Shown: positions 16,045 to 37,924 of the stretch, in pieces
Numbering within the stretch: the first letter of the stretch is position 1
Layout of the letters: every line of letters starts with the position of its first letter
NCBI GenBank assembly: GCA_020137815.1
Contig: CM035350.1
Coordinates: forward strand, 6,471,697-6,535,696
DNA length: 64,000 nt
DNA from: Hormiphora californensis
Lineage: Eukaryota; Ctenophora; Tentaculata; Cydippida; Pleurobrachiidae
Reading direction: 5' to 3'
Translations under genes and position numbers: made by a program
The notes under the pieces: model-generated
What the model was told of the DNA's origin: nothing
What the model saw: the letters and a program-made list of their open reading frames with translations, nothing else
The model's database searches: none

Positions 16045-17142
16045 ATGACAGTGGACGATGGTAACAGTGAGGATGGCCATGATTATCTCCAATCCATCTT
16101 CCAGACAGCCCACTACAACGACCTAATGAGGGTCCACAAGTCCATCCAGAATACAGAGGGAAAGACACCCACCCACATGGGGTCACGGTTAAAATGTTCT
16201 GCCTTGCTTGGTGAACTGAAGAATCACGCCCACCAACACGCCTCCCAGCTGCAGGATGTTCTGTCGTCGCCTGGAATGCAGGTAAATACTAATTATTATT
16301 GGCAAAACCTTTTTCGGTGGTTTACTACTTTCTCAAAACATTTCGATATCTCGGTTGTATCATGTCTTTGTCTTCAGGGGTTGTTTCGGGTGTACGATTC
16401 ACTATCCCGGAAGGACTACGTTCCCAAACTCCCAGAAGTGTTGCCTGATTATGCTGCTAACGAGCCCCTGGTAAAGATAGTCAGAATTGTCAAGGAAACC
16501 CCTGAATTGGGAGCCACTTTAAAACGGGACGAGGGCAATGGTGCCATTCTGGTTAGTCGGATAATGCATGGCTCTCCAGCCGACCGGAGTGGACTTTTGT
16601 CACCGTCTGATGAAGTGAAACAGATCAACGGGGTCAGCGTTACAGGCCGATCGTTGGAAGACGTGGCACGGATATTGGGGAAGTTGCAAAATGGGTGTTT
16701 AGCATTCAAAGTTGTTCAGGGGCAAGATGAAAACTTGCGAAGGTAATGAGCATACACGAAGTCACCCCTTTTATTGCATACATCCGTTAGCAATAATAAC
16801 AGAGGGGTAATTTCATTACCAAGGGTCTCACCCAGGCTACACCACCTATTTTTCTGTAACCCTTTTTCTGAAACCCTTTTTCTTGTTTCCACAGCGGGGA
16901 CAATAACAGACATGTAAAAACGAACTTCGAGTATGATCCGAGTTGTGACCGCTCCTGTCCGTGTCCCGAGGCAGGCCTTTCCTTTAAACGGGGTGACATC
17001 CTCAAACTGATAACACATGATGACAATATGTGGTGGCAAGCGAGCAACATCTCCGATCCTCAGATGAGGTTAGTTATTGTGCAACAAATAGTAGTGATGG
17101 GAAGCTGTGTACTTCCCCAGCTTGTCTCCATGTCTCTCTCTC

Positions 17143-17222
<80 letters not shown>

Positions 17223-17826
17223 CCTCCATTTAACCACCCTTCCCCTTCCCAGAACGGGCCTGATTCCTAGCAAGGAATTCCAGGACAGGCGTGTCTCTCA
17301 ATCTGGTACAAGTGACGACTCCCTCTCCTCCTCGCCCTCCCTCCGAAAGGACCAAAACAACAACAGTGCATCGCGGTCACTCAGTTTTAGACGGAAGAAG
17401 AAAGCTAAAAAGATAATGTTTTCATCCGTTAAATCTCTGGACGACGAGGGTGAGATGTTTCGAAGTTACGAGGAGGTAACGCTTGAGTACCCTGATCCAG
17501 CCCTACCTCGTCCGATAATCTTAGTAGGAGCACCAGGGGTGGGGTGCGATGAACTTAGACTGAGGATGATCGGCAACAAATCGGGCCAGTTCGCCTCCCC
17601 AATCCCCCATACCACACGACACCCCAAACCCTACGAAGTTAATGGAAGGGATCTCCAGTTCGTTAGTCGAGGGGAAATGGAACGTAAGTGATCCTCCTCT
17701 AAAATTGAATTATATTGGCATTTTGCCAGAGGGTTATTTATTATGCTGAATTTTATGTGCTCTGAGTAGAGTTATATCATACGCCTTCGTGTGATGATCC
17801 AGTCTGCCACAATTTTCTCTTCCTCG

Positions 17827-17918
<92 letters not shown>

Positions 17919-18412
17919 TCTCCCCTCTCTCTCCCTTTCTCTTACTATATCAAAGCTAACCTTCAATTACTTCAGGAGGAATCAAAGGACTCCAGTTTAT
18001 TGAACATATGGAATACAAAGGCCAGCTATACGGCACGACATTCGATGCGGTGGAACAAGTACAGAACTGCGGAAAATCCTGTGTAATTCATCTCCAACCT
18101 CACTCGGTAAAACGGTTACGGGGTAGCAAACTAAAACCCTATGTAATCTTAGTTAAACCACCCACCCTTGAGCGACTGGTGTACACCCGGAAAGAGGCAG
18201 CACTACCCCAGAGACTCAGTGGCATGAAGGAGTTCAAAGAGGAGGAACTGGGTACCATGATCAAGGTATCGGACGCTATTGAGAGACATTTTGCACAGTT
18301 CGTTGACCGGGTGCTGGTTAATGATGAACTCCATACAACTTTCAAGGAACTGCTCGGTATTGTGGAGGCAGTTCGAACTAAACCACAGTGGGTCTCCGCA
18401 CTATGGGGTTGA
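16045..18412 (+). CDS. MAGUK p55-subfamily scaffold (MPP/PALS type), complete
   Basis: Membrane-associated scaffold that organises polarity and junction complexes. Five exons, 16045-16281, 16378-16742, 16895-17068, 17253-17683 and 17976-18412, join in phase to 547 residues. Domains in order: L27 pair (about 15-110, with GLFRVYDSLSRKDYVPKLP), PDZ (about 130-210: PLVKIVRIVKETPELGATLK, SRIMHGSPADRSGLL), SH3 (NFEYDPSCDR, EAGLSFKRGDILKLI, WWQA), a basic hook segment (RRKKKAKK) and a guanylate-kinase domain (ILVGAPGVGCDEL, HTTRHPKPYEVNG, LKPYVILVKPP). GVGCDE replaces the enzymatic P-loop, so the GUK domain should be a binding module. The C-terminal LHTTFKELLGIVEAV and the segment order resemble MPP7/MPP3 more than PALS1, but I cannot place it in one branch. 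CT tracts fill introns 3 and 4. Confidence 0.92.
16742..16820. mobile_element. GGTAAY mini-MITE, copy in MAGUK intron 2
   Basis: Palindromic unit starting GGTAATGAGC..GAAGTCACCCC and ending GGGGTAATTTCATTACC. Its first bases coincide with the exon-2 splice donor (AG|GTAATG), so the element supplies the 5' splice site. Relatives occur at 24689, 50224, 56763 and 59940. Confidence 0.7.
17129..17224. repeat. (CT)n tract in MAGUK intron 3
   Basis: About 90 bp of CT immediately upstream of the polypyrimidine/acceptor of exon 4. Confidence 0.95.
17822..17940. repeat. (CT)n tract in MAGUK intron 4
   Basis: About 115 bp of CT ending about 35 bp before the exon-5 acceptor. Confidence 0.95.
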
Positions 18413-18817
18413 ACAATCTTATCACATGTTTTTTGTAGGGATACCATCATCAAATAATTGTCAGAATAGTTATATTTTTCAGAGAATTAACACGAAAAAG
18501 AGAGCGCATGATCAATTGTAGTTTTGTGTATAAACGGAAAATAGCAGAGAGATGTCCGCATTGATTGATTGATTTATTGCTTCAGAGAATTTATCTAGAT
18601 ACCTGCCGCCTTTTTCTCACTGCTTGCTACTTGAAGTCCCCCCCCCCCCCACACACACAAATACACACGGTATCTTAATACCTATATAACTCCCCTCTTT
18701 AGCTTGTGATATGTTATAATAGAGAGGTCAGAGCCTCCTATATCACTAAATATCCCGTTTCATATCATCCTACGTGTCCCAATAATTCACTTGAATCCCC
18801 GTTACTACTTACTACCC

Positions 18818-19098
18818 TCTAATTCCCCCACTTTCCACAGCTCTCTCTTATTCTCCCACTCTCCACAGCTCTCCCTAATTCCCCCACTCTCCACAGCTCC
18901 CCCTAATTCCCCCACTCTCCACAGCTCCCCTTAATTCCCCCACTCTCCGCTGCTCCCCCTAATTCCCCCACTCTCCACAGCTCCCCCTAATTCCCCCACT
19001 CTCCATAGCTCCCCCTAATTCCCCCACTCTACACAGCTCCCCCTAATTCCCCCTAATTTCCCCCACTCTCTCCCCCTAATTCCCCCACTCTCCGCAGT
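18818..19098. repeat. 28-bp minisatellite of acceptor-like units upstream of the LIN54-like exon
   Basis: About ten units of AATTCCCCCACTCTCCACAG plus CTCCCCCT. Every unit ends its pyrimidine tract with CCACAG or CCGCAG, and the last copy (CTCTCCGCAG at 19089-19098) lies at the expected acceptor position 44 bp before the LIN54-like ATG. The stretch 18413-18817 before it holds poly-C and (CA) runs and no gene. Confidence 0.8.
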
Positions 19099-19142
19099 AG
19101 CCATGTAACGTCAAGAAAGATGAGAGATGACAATCGAGGGCC

Positions 19143-21513
19143 ATGACAAACCACTTCAAACCTCTGGTGCCAGTAACCCACAAGGGAAAAGCCGCCTTCT
19201 CTATCTCGAACAGAGGCATCAACAGAGTCAGTGGAGCTACTAGTGGTGGTATAAATAGAGGGGTCGGTGGAGCAGCTAGTGGTGGTATAAATAGAGGAGT
19301 CGGTGGAGCCACTAGTGGTATCAATAGAGGGGTCAGTGGGGCAACTAGTAGTATAAATAGAGGGGTCAGTGGAGCCACTAGTGGTATAAATAGAGGAGTC
19401 AGCGGAAGCGCCACCACTGTAAATAGAGGGGTTAACAGTTCAAGTGGAGTAGCTGTCAGTAGGGCTGGTGGGATTCGACCTGTCTCCAGTAGTGGCAGTA
19501 TCCGGCCCTCAACATCGCGTGTCACAAATGGATCACAACTTGTCGTTGTGTCCTCGTCTAATAATGGACAGCGGAGTAATAAAGATGATGGACAGCAACC
19601 AGGACCTTCCCGGATCAGGTTTCACCACCAGCAAGTCCCGGGGAAACGATCGTCATCATCCCTAGCCCCACCTCCTCCACCTCCACCTCCCTCCTACAGA
19701 ACTGCCTATACTGAGGCAGGGTGTGGTGGTGGATAGTGGTGGCATTTACCCGAGATCCAAGAAGCCGTGTAACTGCACAAAGTCAATGTGTCTCAAGTTG
19801 TACTGTGACTGTTTTGCAAATGGAGAGTTTTGTAATGGATGCAACTGTCAAAACTGCCACAACGACATTCAACATGAAAGCGAGAGGTGAGGTGAAGTTT
19901 GTACCGAGTTTGAGAATCATGTTTTAACAAGACTTTTGTTATAAATTGACCTACATTTTGTCTAGCATGTTTACCTTTTTGCTCACATCCTTCTCCTTCC
20001 ACAGATCGAGATCTATCAAGTCCTGTCTGGAGCGGAACCCCTTTGCATTTCACCCTAAGATAGGGAAAACGGTTCAGGGAGCAACTGGCGCTCAACACTC
20101 TAAGGGGTGCCACTGTAAACGCTCGGGGTGCCTAAAAAACTACTGTAAGTTTGATTGTTCCACGGCAGTGGGATGTTGGTTTTCCGGTTAGATTTTGTAT
20201 GCGAGAGAAGAGAGGGAGAGAGTGAGAGAGATAGGGAGAGAAAAATCCAATATCTCTTTCTCTCTCTCTCTCTCTATTTTTGACAGTCACATTATGATTG
20301 TATATGGGCATTGGGCTAGCCACCACGGAGGTGGGGTGGTTAACAGGTGATTGTATTCCCACGCTGTCTCCACATGTCAGAAAGAATAGACAGATTTACT
20401 GGACGAAAACTGGATGTAACTTAGGAGACATGACTTTAAAGGGAGCTGGAGAGAGCTGGAGAGAGAGAGCTGGAGAGAGAGGGGTTAACCTGATTAAACT
20501 ATACATGCACCCGCTCTGCTCTCTCTCACACTCTCCCACACACTATATCTCTCTTTCTCAGAATCACACTATTGCTCCCCCATTTTACATCCGCCTCCAC
20601 CCTTTCACACCACTCTGTTATACAGCTACGGGAGTGGCCAATAATTGACTCACGCCCCATTATGCATGTGTTTCACAACATGGCATGCATTCCTTAACCA
20701 CAGACGCACTTCACCCTTATGCTCTTACACCACACGCTCCAAACCTTCTTATTTAACCTCATTCCAACCACCTCCTAGCCACCTCCTAACCACCGTCCAA
20801 CCACCTCCTAACCACCGTCCAACCACCGTCCTAACCACTGTCCTAACCACCGTCCCAACCACCGTCCTAACCACCCCCTAACCACCGTCCTAACCACCGT
20901 CCTAACCACCGTCCCAACCACCGTCCTAACCACCGTCCTAACCACCGTCCTAACCACTGTCCTAACCACCATCCTAACCACCGTCCTAACCACCTAGGTG
21001 AGTGTTACGAGGCAAAGATAGCCTGTTCTGCACTGTGTAAATGTGTGGGGTGTAGAAACTACTCCAGTACCCAAAGCACCCTACACCAACTTGCTGATGT
21101 GGCAGAGGTCCGCCATCAGCAACAGTCGAGTGCCGAGGCTCGCTTCTCCTCTCAACTCCAGTATCTCTCAGCTGCCACGACAGCCCCAACCCTTACTTCT
21201 TTACAACTTAATCTTGATTGTTTGAGTTTGAATCTTATTGCCGCGACTACCAGGTTCGTGCTTGTTTATCTATTGTTTGTTTGTTTGTTTGTTTGTTTGT
21301 TTGTTTGTTTGTTTGTTTGTTTGTTTGTTTGTTTGTTTGTTTGTTTGTTTGTTTGTTTGTTTGTTTGTTTGCACATTTATCTGTTCGTTTGTTTGTTCGA
21401 GTAGCGATGCTGTTCCTATGCAAAAGAGCCGCACCTTTGTGTACAATGTACATCTGTGTACTGAGTGTGTGGTCTGCAGTGTAGTTCGACCACACGCCAC
21501 AAAACTTTCACTC

Positions 21514-21610
<97 letters not shown>

Positions 21611-21790
21611 TTTCTATTTCTCTCTATCTGTCTGCTGTATATCAAATTAATCCCCGTCTATTTCAGATGTATGATTAGTGCCGGATCGCACGCTGTAAAC
21701 CACTACTTTAGCATTGAAACTATTGAAAAAGCCATTATTGAAGAATTTGGACAGTGCTTGAATAAAATAATTGAGAAAAGCATGAAATAG
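19143..21790 (+). CDS. LIN54: LIN54/tesmin-like CXC-domain DNA-binding protein
   Basis: LIN54 is the DNA-binding subunit of the DREAM/MuvB cell-cycle complex and binds CHR promoter elements. Exons: ~19143-19886 (with an unresolved frame change, see below), 20005-20144, 20998-21253, 21405 to ~21460 and 21667-21790. The first cysteine-rich motif reads [20 protein letters not shown] then [12 protein letters not shown]; the linker is [20 protein letters not shown]; the second is [20 protein letters not shown] then CKCVGCRN. The end, [16 protein letters not shown], matches the LIN54 C-terminal helix. The N-terminal part has a Gly/Ser/Asn-rich repeat ([11 protein letters not shown] units) and a poly-Pro run. 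Between about 19690 and 19730 the frame changes: the pyrimidine tract ending CTCCTACAG at 19698 could be an intron acceptor that restores it. DNA contact tyrosine/cysteine positions appear intact. Confidence 0.85.
20764..20997. repeat. 12-bp minisatellite running into a LIN54 splice acceptor
   Basis: About 19 units of AACCACCGTCCT; the final unit is AACCACCTAG, whose AG at 20996-20997 is the acceptor of the exon encoding [11 protein letters not shown]. Confidence 0.9.
21272..21375. repeat. (TTTG)n tract in LIN54 intron
   Basis: About 26 copies of GTTT just after the donor at 21254; the next exon starts 30 bp after the tract. The acceptor TTCGAGTAG is unusually poor in pyrimidines apart from this tract. 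Confidence 0.95.
21508..21609. repeat. (CT)n tract in last LIN54 intron
   Basis: About 100 bp of CT upstream of the last LIN54 exon. Confidence 0.95.
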
Positions 21791-22514
21791 TTATGTAATG
21801 AACGTTTACGAGTTATTTTGAGGTTTTGTATGTATTGAATGAGCTATGCTGTTTTCTACTGTACCATAGTAATGTGTAATTCCAAGATTTAAATACTCGT
21901 GTTTTTGTACTCCAATCTTCGCGCTTGGAAGAGGGACAGTTTTGTAACTACCGCAAACACGACTAGCAAAGTCGTGTGCTACAGCTCGCACCGCGCACGT
22001 ACGCTCCATGGGCTGAGGAAGATAGAAATAATGCGCGGATATTTGCCGTGCTGACAATTGTCACTTTCATTGAAGCTTTGCAATGCGCGCTACAAAACTG
22101 TCCCATTTCCAACAATCCAACACGAGTACGAATGAGATAAGAATCGGAAAAAGGTGTTTGCCCAGGGAAGGGATGACAAGGCAGCACAGATCGGAAGTTA
22201 TCATCTGCCGTCAGGGCCAACTCTCTAAGGATTACACATTAATGATAAATTCACCGGTTTCTTGGTTTCATTGTTTTGTCAATCAAAGGACAACAGTTTA
22301 ATGAATAACAATCGTGATCAAACAAAAAAATCAATACACAACCTTTTCATTAAAAGTGAATGAGCAAAAATAATAACTTAGGTTCGGTAATAGTGAACCA
22401 TTAAAAAGTATATAGGAATCAGCCTTTCAGTCCTACGACAGTTCATACACAGTTCTCTACTCTCACATAAATCCCCGGCCCACTCCTATAATAATAGGAA
22501 ACACCTCCATTTTC
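21791..22514. other. Convergent intergenic region LIN54/ERLIN
   Basis: 3' ends of two genes face each other here. I see no further gene, repeat or clear element; short open frames have no family features. Confidence 0.6.
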
Positions 22515-32625
<10,111 letters not shown>

Positions 32626-32941
32626 GGCCTGCTAAAGAGAAGATTAAGTAAAACTTAATTTAAACAATAAAAAAATTCAATCATTCCAGCAACATGGTGA
32701 TTGGTTATCTTCTGAATACACAAAACAACAATTCAATCTTGGACTGGATACAGATAATTTCCAGGGAGGGGGAGGCTCTGTTAGGAACTGACACCTGTGT
32801 AACTTGTACACGAAGACGATAACAAGATAACAAGATATTCACAGCACTTGACTTTACATATCACTGATCGTCACTCGTGATATTGGTGACTGGTGAGCCG
32901 TGAGTGTCCTGCAGTGCTTTGCTGTCTTCTAGTGCCTCTCC

Positions 32942-33086
32942 GGCAGGTCGGTAGAACTTCGACAGAATTTAGGGCAGGTCTGAATTTAGGGCAGGTCTGA
33001 ATTTAGGGCAGGTCTGAATTTAGGGCGGGTCTGAATTTAGGGCAGGTCGGAATTTAGGGCAGGTCGGAATTTAGGGCAGGTCAATT
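32942..33086. mobile_element. GGCAGGTC array, solo left-type end
   Basis: Starts GGCAGGTCGGTAGAACTTCG and continues as eight units of AATTTAGGGCAGGTCTG. The same start and units form the left end of the element at 34427, so this is a related terminus without its partner nearby. The rest of 32626-33372 is ERLIN upstream sequence without a recognisable gene. Confidence 0.7.
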
Positions 33087-33372
33087 TAATATTATTTACT
33101 TGTTACAATAGTTATGGAGAGATATTAGAAGATGAGAATTTGGGTCAATGTTTTAGATGAGTAGGAATAGCGAGAAGCCACGTACAGGGGATTGTGCGAC
33201 GTGCCGAGAGGAGAAGCTGCCACGTCAGCCTAGGCTGGCGTGGACCGCGTGATCTGAGAAAGAGGTGACCAGGGAGAGAAAAAGGGCCAACTCAGGCTGA
33301 AGAACTAACTCAGTTCAGTTAGATAAAAACATATTCTCCTGATATTCTACTTGTTACGAAGTGTAAAAAACA

Positions 33373-34105
33373 ATGTTGGCTGTGTTAATGGTTATCCTCT
33401 TGGCGACTAGCGGAGTTCTCTCAGGTTTGTCTTGCCTTGTTCGACCCTGTCTCACCATGCCACGCAAATGTAAAAGAGGGTTAAAGTCGGATTTTTGGCA
33501 GTTGTCACCCTCCATCATGCATTTCGTTTAATCGTTTTTTGCACGCCTATCACATGTTAACGTTTGGTGTACGCGTCAAAAAGTAATAAACATCACAAAA
33601 TTCGACGTTTGGGGCGACAACTTCAAAAATCCAACTTTATTAACTACATCATCATTTAGTAATTGTGATATATCTCCCAGATTGGACACCAGTAGAGCAC
33701 GACAAAGCAATTCCCCTGGATCTAAACGTGAAGTCTCTGAAAGTAATGACGAACTCGTACGGTCGGATCAGATGGATGACAGGCCCGGAAAATTCCGTCA
33801 ACGTTGCAAAGATGATGATATCTTTGAGGCCTCGAAGCATTACATATATGATCGAGGGATGCACATGCCCCCACCAGAGGTTCACTGTAGCGCCCGTCAT
33901 CCCAGCCAATAATGTTCTCATCTGGGAGTTCGAAAAGACGGACACCTCCCTGAAAGTCTATTGTAATGATGTGTGGCTGCTCACTTATGAGTTTGCTGTA
34001 AACTCAAGGCGATTCTGTGAACATCTTTGGGCAGGGAGTCACAACTCGGGTCAGATTTTCTTTTCCAGCAAGGATTCAGCATCCAAATACTATGATGAAA
34101 TTTAA
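33373..34105 (+). CDS. Putative secreted protein, unknown family
   Basis: Two exons, 33373-33424 and 33660-34105, join in phase to 165 residues. Exon 1 encodes a clean signal peptide (MLAVLMVILLATSGVLS), which makes the gene model credible. The mature part contains four cysteines (EGCTCPH, VYCNDVW, RRFCEHLW) and alternating hydrophobic strands such as NVLIWEFEKTDTSLKVY and WLLTYEF; it suggests a small beta-rich extracellular domain. I do not recognise it. A 3'-UTR intron is likely (34132-34247), whose end is an 11-bp repeat AATTAACTCTC running into the acceptor TTGTAG. GGCAGGTC arrays flank the gene on both sides. Confidence 0.55.
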
Positions 34106-34689
34106 TGGATTTATGTGGAATAACTTGGAAAGTAAGTAACCTAGTATTAAATTGACATAAAATAGGCCAGATTAAGTAATATCGAAATTAAATTGTTATT
34201 ATCTTCTCAATTAACTCTCAATTAACTCTCAATTAACTCTCTTGTAGATCTGCTAAAACAGGAACATAACAGGGAACATTGCAGGGAACTGAAACGCTGA
34301 AACACAATATGCAAATTCTTCTTCTTCTTCTTCTGTAAATTCTTCGGAACTTTTTGGACAGCAAACATGTATGAAGTGGACACTGGACAGTTGAAATATT
34401 AATTTGTTGAAGTTGGAAACTGTATCGGCAGGTCGGTAGAACTTCGACAGAATTTAGGGCAGGTCAATTTAGGGCAGGTCAATTTAGGGCAGGTCTGAAT
34501 TTAGGGTAGGTCTGAATTTAGGGCAGGTCTGAATTTAGGGCAGGTCAATTTAGGGCAGGTCTGAATTTAGGGCAGGTCTGAGTACTAAGCATGTGAATGC
34601 GATTCGGGGAAGCTTATTAGCGGTGTGAGACGATACGAGATATGGAACATGATTCGGGGAAGCCAATCAGTTGGTGACATTGACACCTA

Positions 34690-35478
34690 GTGCGTGCGAG
34701 ATCGAGCTCGCACATAGGTGTCTGCTCCGCCCCCTAAAAAAGGGTCGTGTCTTTCAAGCCAAATTGCACGTGATCCACTGGACCGATTTACATCCCACTT
34801 GTCGCAAAAGACTGCAAATTGGTCCTAGTTTACTGGAAAATACCCGAGAAGTTTGTCTGTCAACAGGTGGGTCAAAATTGACACTAAAGTCAAATCTATA
34901 ATCTGGCTTCCGAGCCTTTTTGCAACACTCTCAGACGGTTTAGAATGAATCTGAGGGTATCAGAAGATAGGTTGAGGCCTTGTAAGTACAGTCGGACCCC
35001 GATTTAGGGCCCCCGATTTAGTGGCACCCCGATTTAGGGACAGGTTTTTTTCCCCCCGATATAGGAAATTAACCTTATTTGACCCCGATTTAGTGGACAC
35101 CCCGATTTAGTGGACAAGAGCCTTTCCCCCGAGGGTGTCCCTAAATCGGGGTCCGACTGTACTGGAAAATACCCGGCATCAAATTCTGATGCTAATTGCA
35201 TCAACATATCTCCCAATATCTTCTAAACCGCATGGGCGAAGTGCAGAAACTCTCGGAAGCCAGATTATAGGTTTGACTTCAGTGTCAATTTTGACCCAAT
35301 TCCTGTTGACAGACAAACTTCTCGGGTATTTTCCAGTATATTATGATCAATTTGTAGTCTTTTGCGACAAACCGGATGCAAATCGGTCCAGTGGATCGCG
35401 TGCAACATCCCTTGAATGAAACGACCCTTTTTGGGGCGGAGCAGACACCTGTGTGTGAGCTCAATCTTGGTCGCGCAC
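34690..35478. mobile_element. Inner fold-back element interrupted by a CAGTCGG MITE
   Basis: About 255-bp arms (34690-34945 and 35220-35478) pair with each other: AGGTGTCTGCTCCGCCCC, TACCCGAGAAGTTTGTCTG and TCTGGCTTCCGAG appear on the left and inverted on the right. The loop is occupied by the MITE at 34989. Confidence 0.85.
34989..35159. mobile_element. CAGTCGG MITE, copy 3
   Basis: 171 bp, TA-flanked, closely related to copy 1 (GATTTAGTGG interior motifs). Confidence 0.87.
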
Positions 35479-35890
35479 GGTTTCTATGTCACCAAGCCAA
35501 TCAGGAGTGTTCGACGATGGATATGAGACACGATTCGGGGAAGGGTTCTATCGCTTTCCATCCCTAGACCCTATACCCCTCTCTGGAACATGATTCGGGG
35601 AAGCCAATCAGGAGTGTTTGACGATGGATATGAGACACGATTCGGGGAAGGGTTCTATCGCTTTCCATCCCTATACCCTATACCCCTCTCTGGAACATGA
35701 TTCGGGGAAGCCAATCAGGAGTGTTCGACGATGGATATGAGATACGATTCGGTGAAGGGTTCTATCGCTTTCCATCCCTAGACCCTATACCCCTCTCTGG
35801 AACATGATTCGGGGAAGCCAATCAGGAGTGTTAGACGATGGATATGAGATACGATTCGGGGAAGGGTTCTATCGCTTTCCATCCCTATAT
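35479..35890. repeat. 107-bp tandem repeat
   Basis: Nearly four units containing GGAACATGATTCGGGGAAGC, CAATCAGGAGTG and GGGTTCTATCGCTTTCCATC at a spacing of exactly 107 bp (35585, 35692, 35799). Part of the unit recurs inverted at 37040-37130. Confidence 0.9.
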
Positions 35891-35985
35891 ATAAGCCATT
35901 GGTTAGATAGCAACATGGGACAGCCCTACCTTTGTAGACTGTACCCATGGTGTACATGCGGTATACAAGCGTTAATATTATTATT

Positions 35986-36675
35986 ACTAGCGCACCCATT
36001 GGGTGCGCCTCAAATAAGGGGTGTTCACAAACCACCCGGCTTCGCCGGGTGGCCCTCTTTTTTCCCACATTTGATGGTTGCCATGGCAACTAAATCGGTA
36101 ACTATGGAGACTGAATTGCTAAATTATGTTCCGAAATAATCACTAACTGCCAGCAGAGTTTAAACATCTGCTCCCAAGAAGAAAGCCGGCTGTTTAGCGT
36201 ACTTCGTTGCCCGGCTTTGAGTTTTCCATCAAAGTTCCATTCGCACTCCCATAATTTAATGGGTGTAGAATACATGTCACAAAGACATGTGAGCACTGAG
36301 CTGATGAGAAATGTGACACTGACAGGGGTACTAATGAGGTTAACTAATAGGGTTGATGTGATCTGATAGCAGGGGATCTGAGAGAACTGTAGAAATAGAA
36401 GGTGTCCCTATAGCAACATGAATGATTATGACGACACCTCGACCAAAATGACGTGTCTGGAACGCGCGGGTAGGAAGTTGAATTGAAAGTTTCTAATGTC
36501 TTCTGTGTGTGCTGTGCGCGCCGCGCGATTTCCTTCTTGGCTGCCGTAGTTACGTCAGTTAACCAATATTTCGTCACAACACGCCACTGAAATTCTTAAT
36601 GAAGGAGCAGTCTGTCGCTTAGATACCGCCTAACGAACGACCACGACGTTCATCTCCAAATTATAATAGAGATTA
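35986..36675. repeat. Dispersed repeat, copy 2, with extra sequence
   Basis: The blocks shared with copy 1 (7842-8105) are at 35986-36160 and 36603-36675. A small hairpin ACCCGGCTTCGCCGGGT lies at 36034. The 440 bp between the blocks are not shared and show no gene. Confidence 0.55.
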
Positions 36676-37040
36676 TTATCCCCCTCTCTGTTCGCTATGT
36701 CTCTCTTTCTTTCTCGTTCTTTCTCTTTCCTTTTCTATGACGGGAGAAAGAGAGACATGGAGAAAGAGAGATACCCTTAACTTTTTACCGAGAGTCGAGA
36801 TAGAAAGACTGTTGAGCTCCTCCGTGGAAATTGGTTTCGCCGCTTTCCCATCAGGTATATGTAGGCAGCTCTCGGTCGGTGGCTAAACATTGTCTTTTCT
36901 CTCTCGGTAAAAAGAGCCGCCTACATCTACAATTCCTACGTGCTTTCCTAGCAGTCAAAAAGTTAAGGGTATCTCTCTTTCTCCCTCTGAGAAAGTAAGA
37001 GAAATTGAAAGAGAGCAGAGCGAACAGAGAGGGGGATAGG
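36668..37040. repeat. Inverted repeat around a non-conserved loop
   Basis: CCCCCTCTCTGTTCGCT at 36680 pairs with AGCGAACAGAGAGGGGG at 37017, and AGATACCCTTAACTTTTT at 36767 with AAAAAGTTAAGGGTATCT at 36957; between them is a further diverged hairpin (TTTTTACCGAGAG / CTCTCGGTAAAAA). Confidence 0.75.
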
Positions 37041-37569
37041 GTCTAGGGATGGAAAGTGATAGAAACCTTCACCGAATCGTGTCTCATATCGTCGAACACT
37101 CCTGATTGGCTTCCCCGAATCATGTTCCATATCTCGTATCGTCTCACACCGCTTATAAGCTTCCCTGAATTACATTCACATGCTTAGTACTCAGACCTGC
37201 CCTAAATTCAGACCTGCCCTAAATTGACCTGCCCTAAATTCAGACCTGCCCTAAATTGACCTGCCCTACAAGATTACAAGATTACAAGATTAAAATTATA
37301 TTTATAATGTCAATAAATTAAATAAATGTAATTATTGACACCCCGCTAATACACTAAACATATTGGTTCACAAGTATTAAAAAATAGATATGTCCAACAT
37401 GCGGACGTTTCCGCCCGTAGCTACCTCTAGCTGGGTTATCTCGTCTAATTCAAACACTCTTCAATATCACATTGTATGTACAAAAAACAGAATCAATAAA
37501 CTGTCGTGATAACAAGTGATGAGTAGCGTGTAGAAGGGATGTTGTAGATAGTTTGTAGAATGAGGAATG

Positions 37570-37924
37570 AGGATGTGCTCGATATGGAGCAGCGTAAGGA
37601 AAAGGACCCAGGGATCGATGAGGAGGAGGTAGGAGTAAAGGACTCAGGGATCGATGTGAAGGAGGTTGGGAAAGGACCCAGGGATCGATGTGGAGCAGGT
37701 AGGAGTAAAGGATCCAGGGATCGATGTGGAGCAGGTAGGAGTAGAGGACCCAGGGATCGATGTGGAGCAAGGTAGGGAAAGGACCCAGGAATCGATGTGG
37801 ATGAGGTAGGAGTAAAGGACCCAGGGATCGATGTGAAGGAGGTTGGGAAAAGACCCAGGGATCGATGTGGAGCAAGGTAGGAGTAAAGGACCCAGGGATC
37901 GATGTGGAGGAGGTAGGAGTAAAG
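37570..37924. repeat. ~36-bp minisatellite
   Basis: About nine units of GGACCCAGGGATCGATGTGG plus AGGAGGTAGGAGTAAA. The minus-strand frame reading HRSLGPLLLPHP is a translation of the repeat. Confidence 0.88.

Noticed and set aside
37450-37875. Minus-strand ORF rich in HRSLGPLLLP
   Set aside because: Translation of the 36-bp minisatellite.
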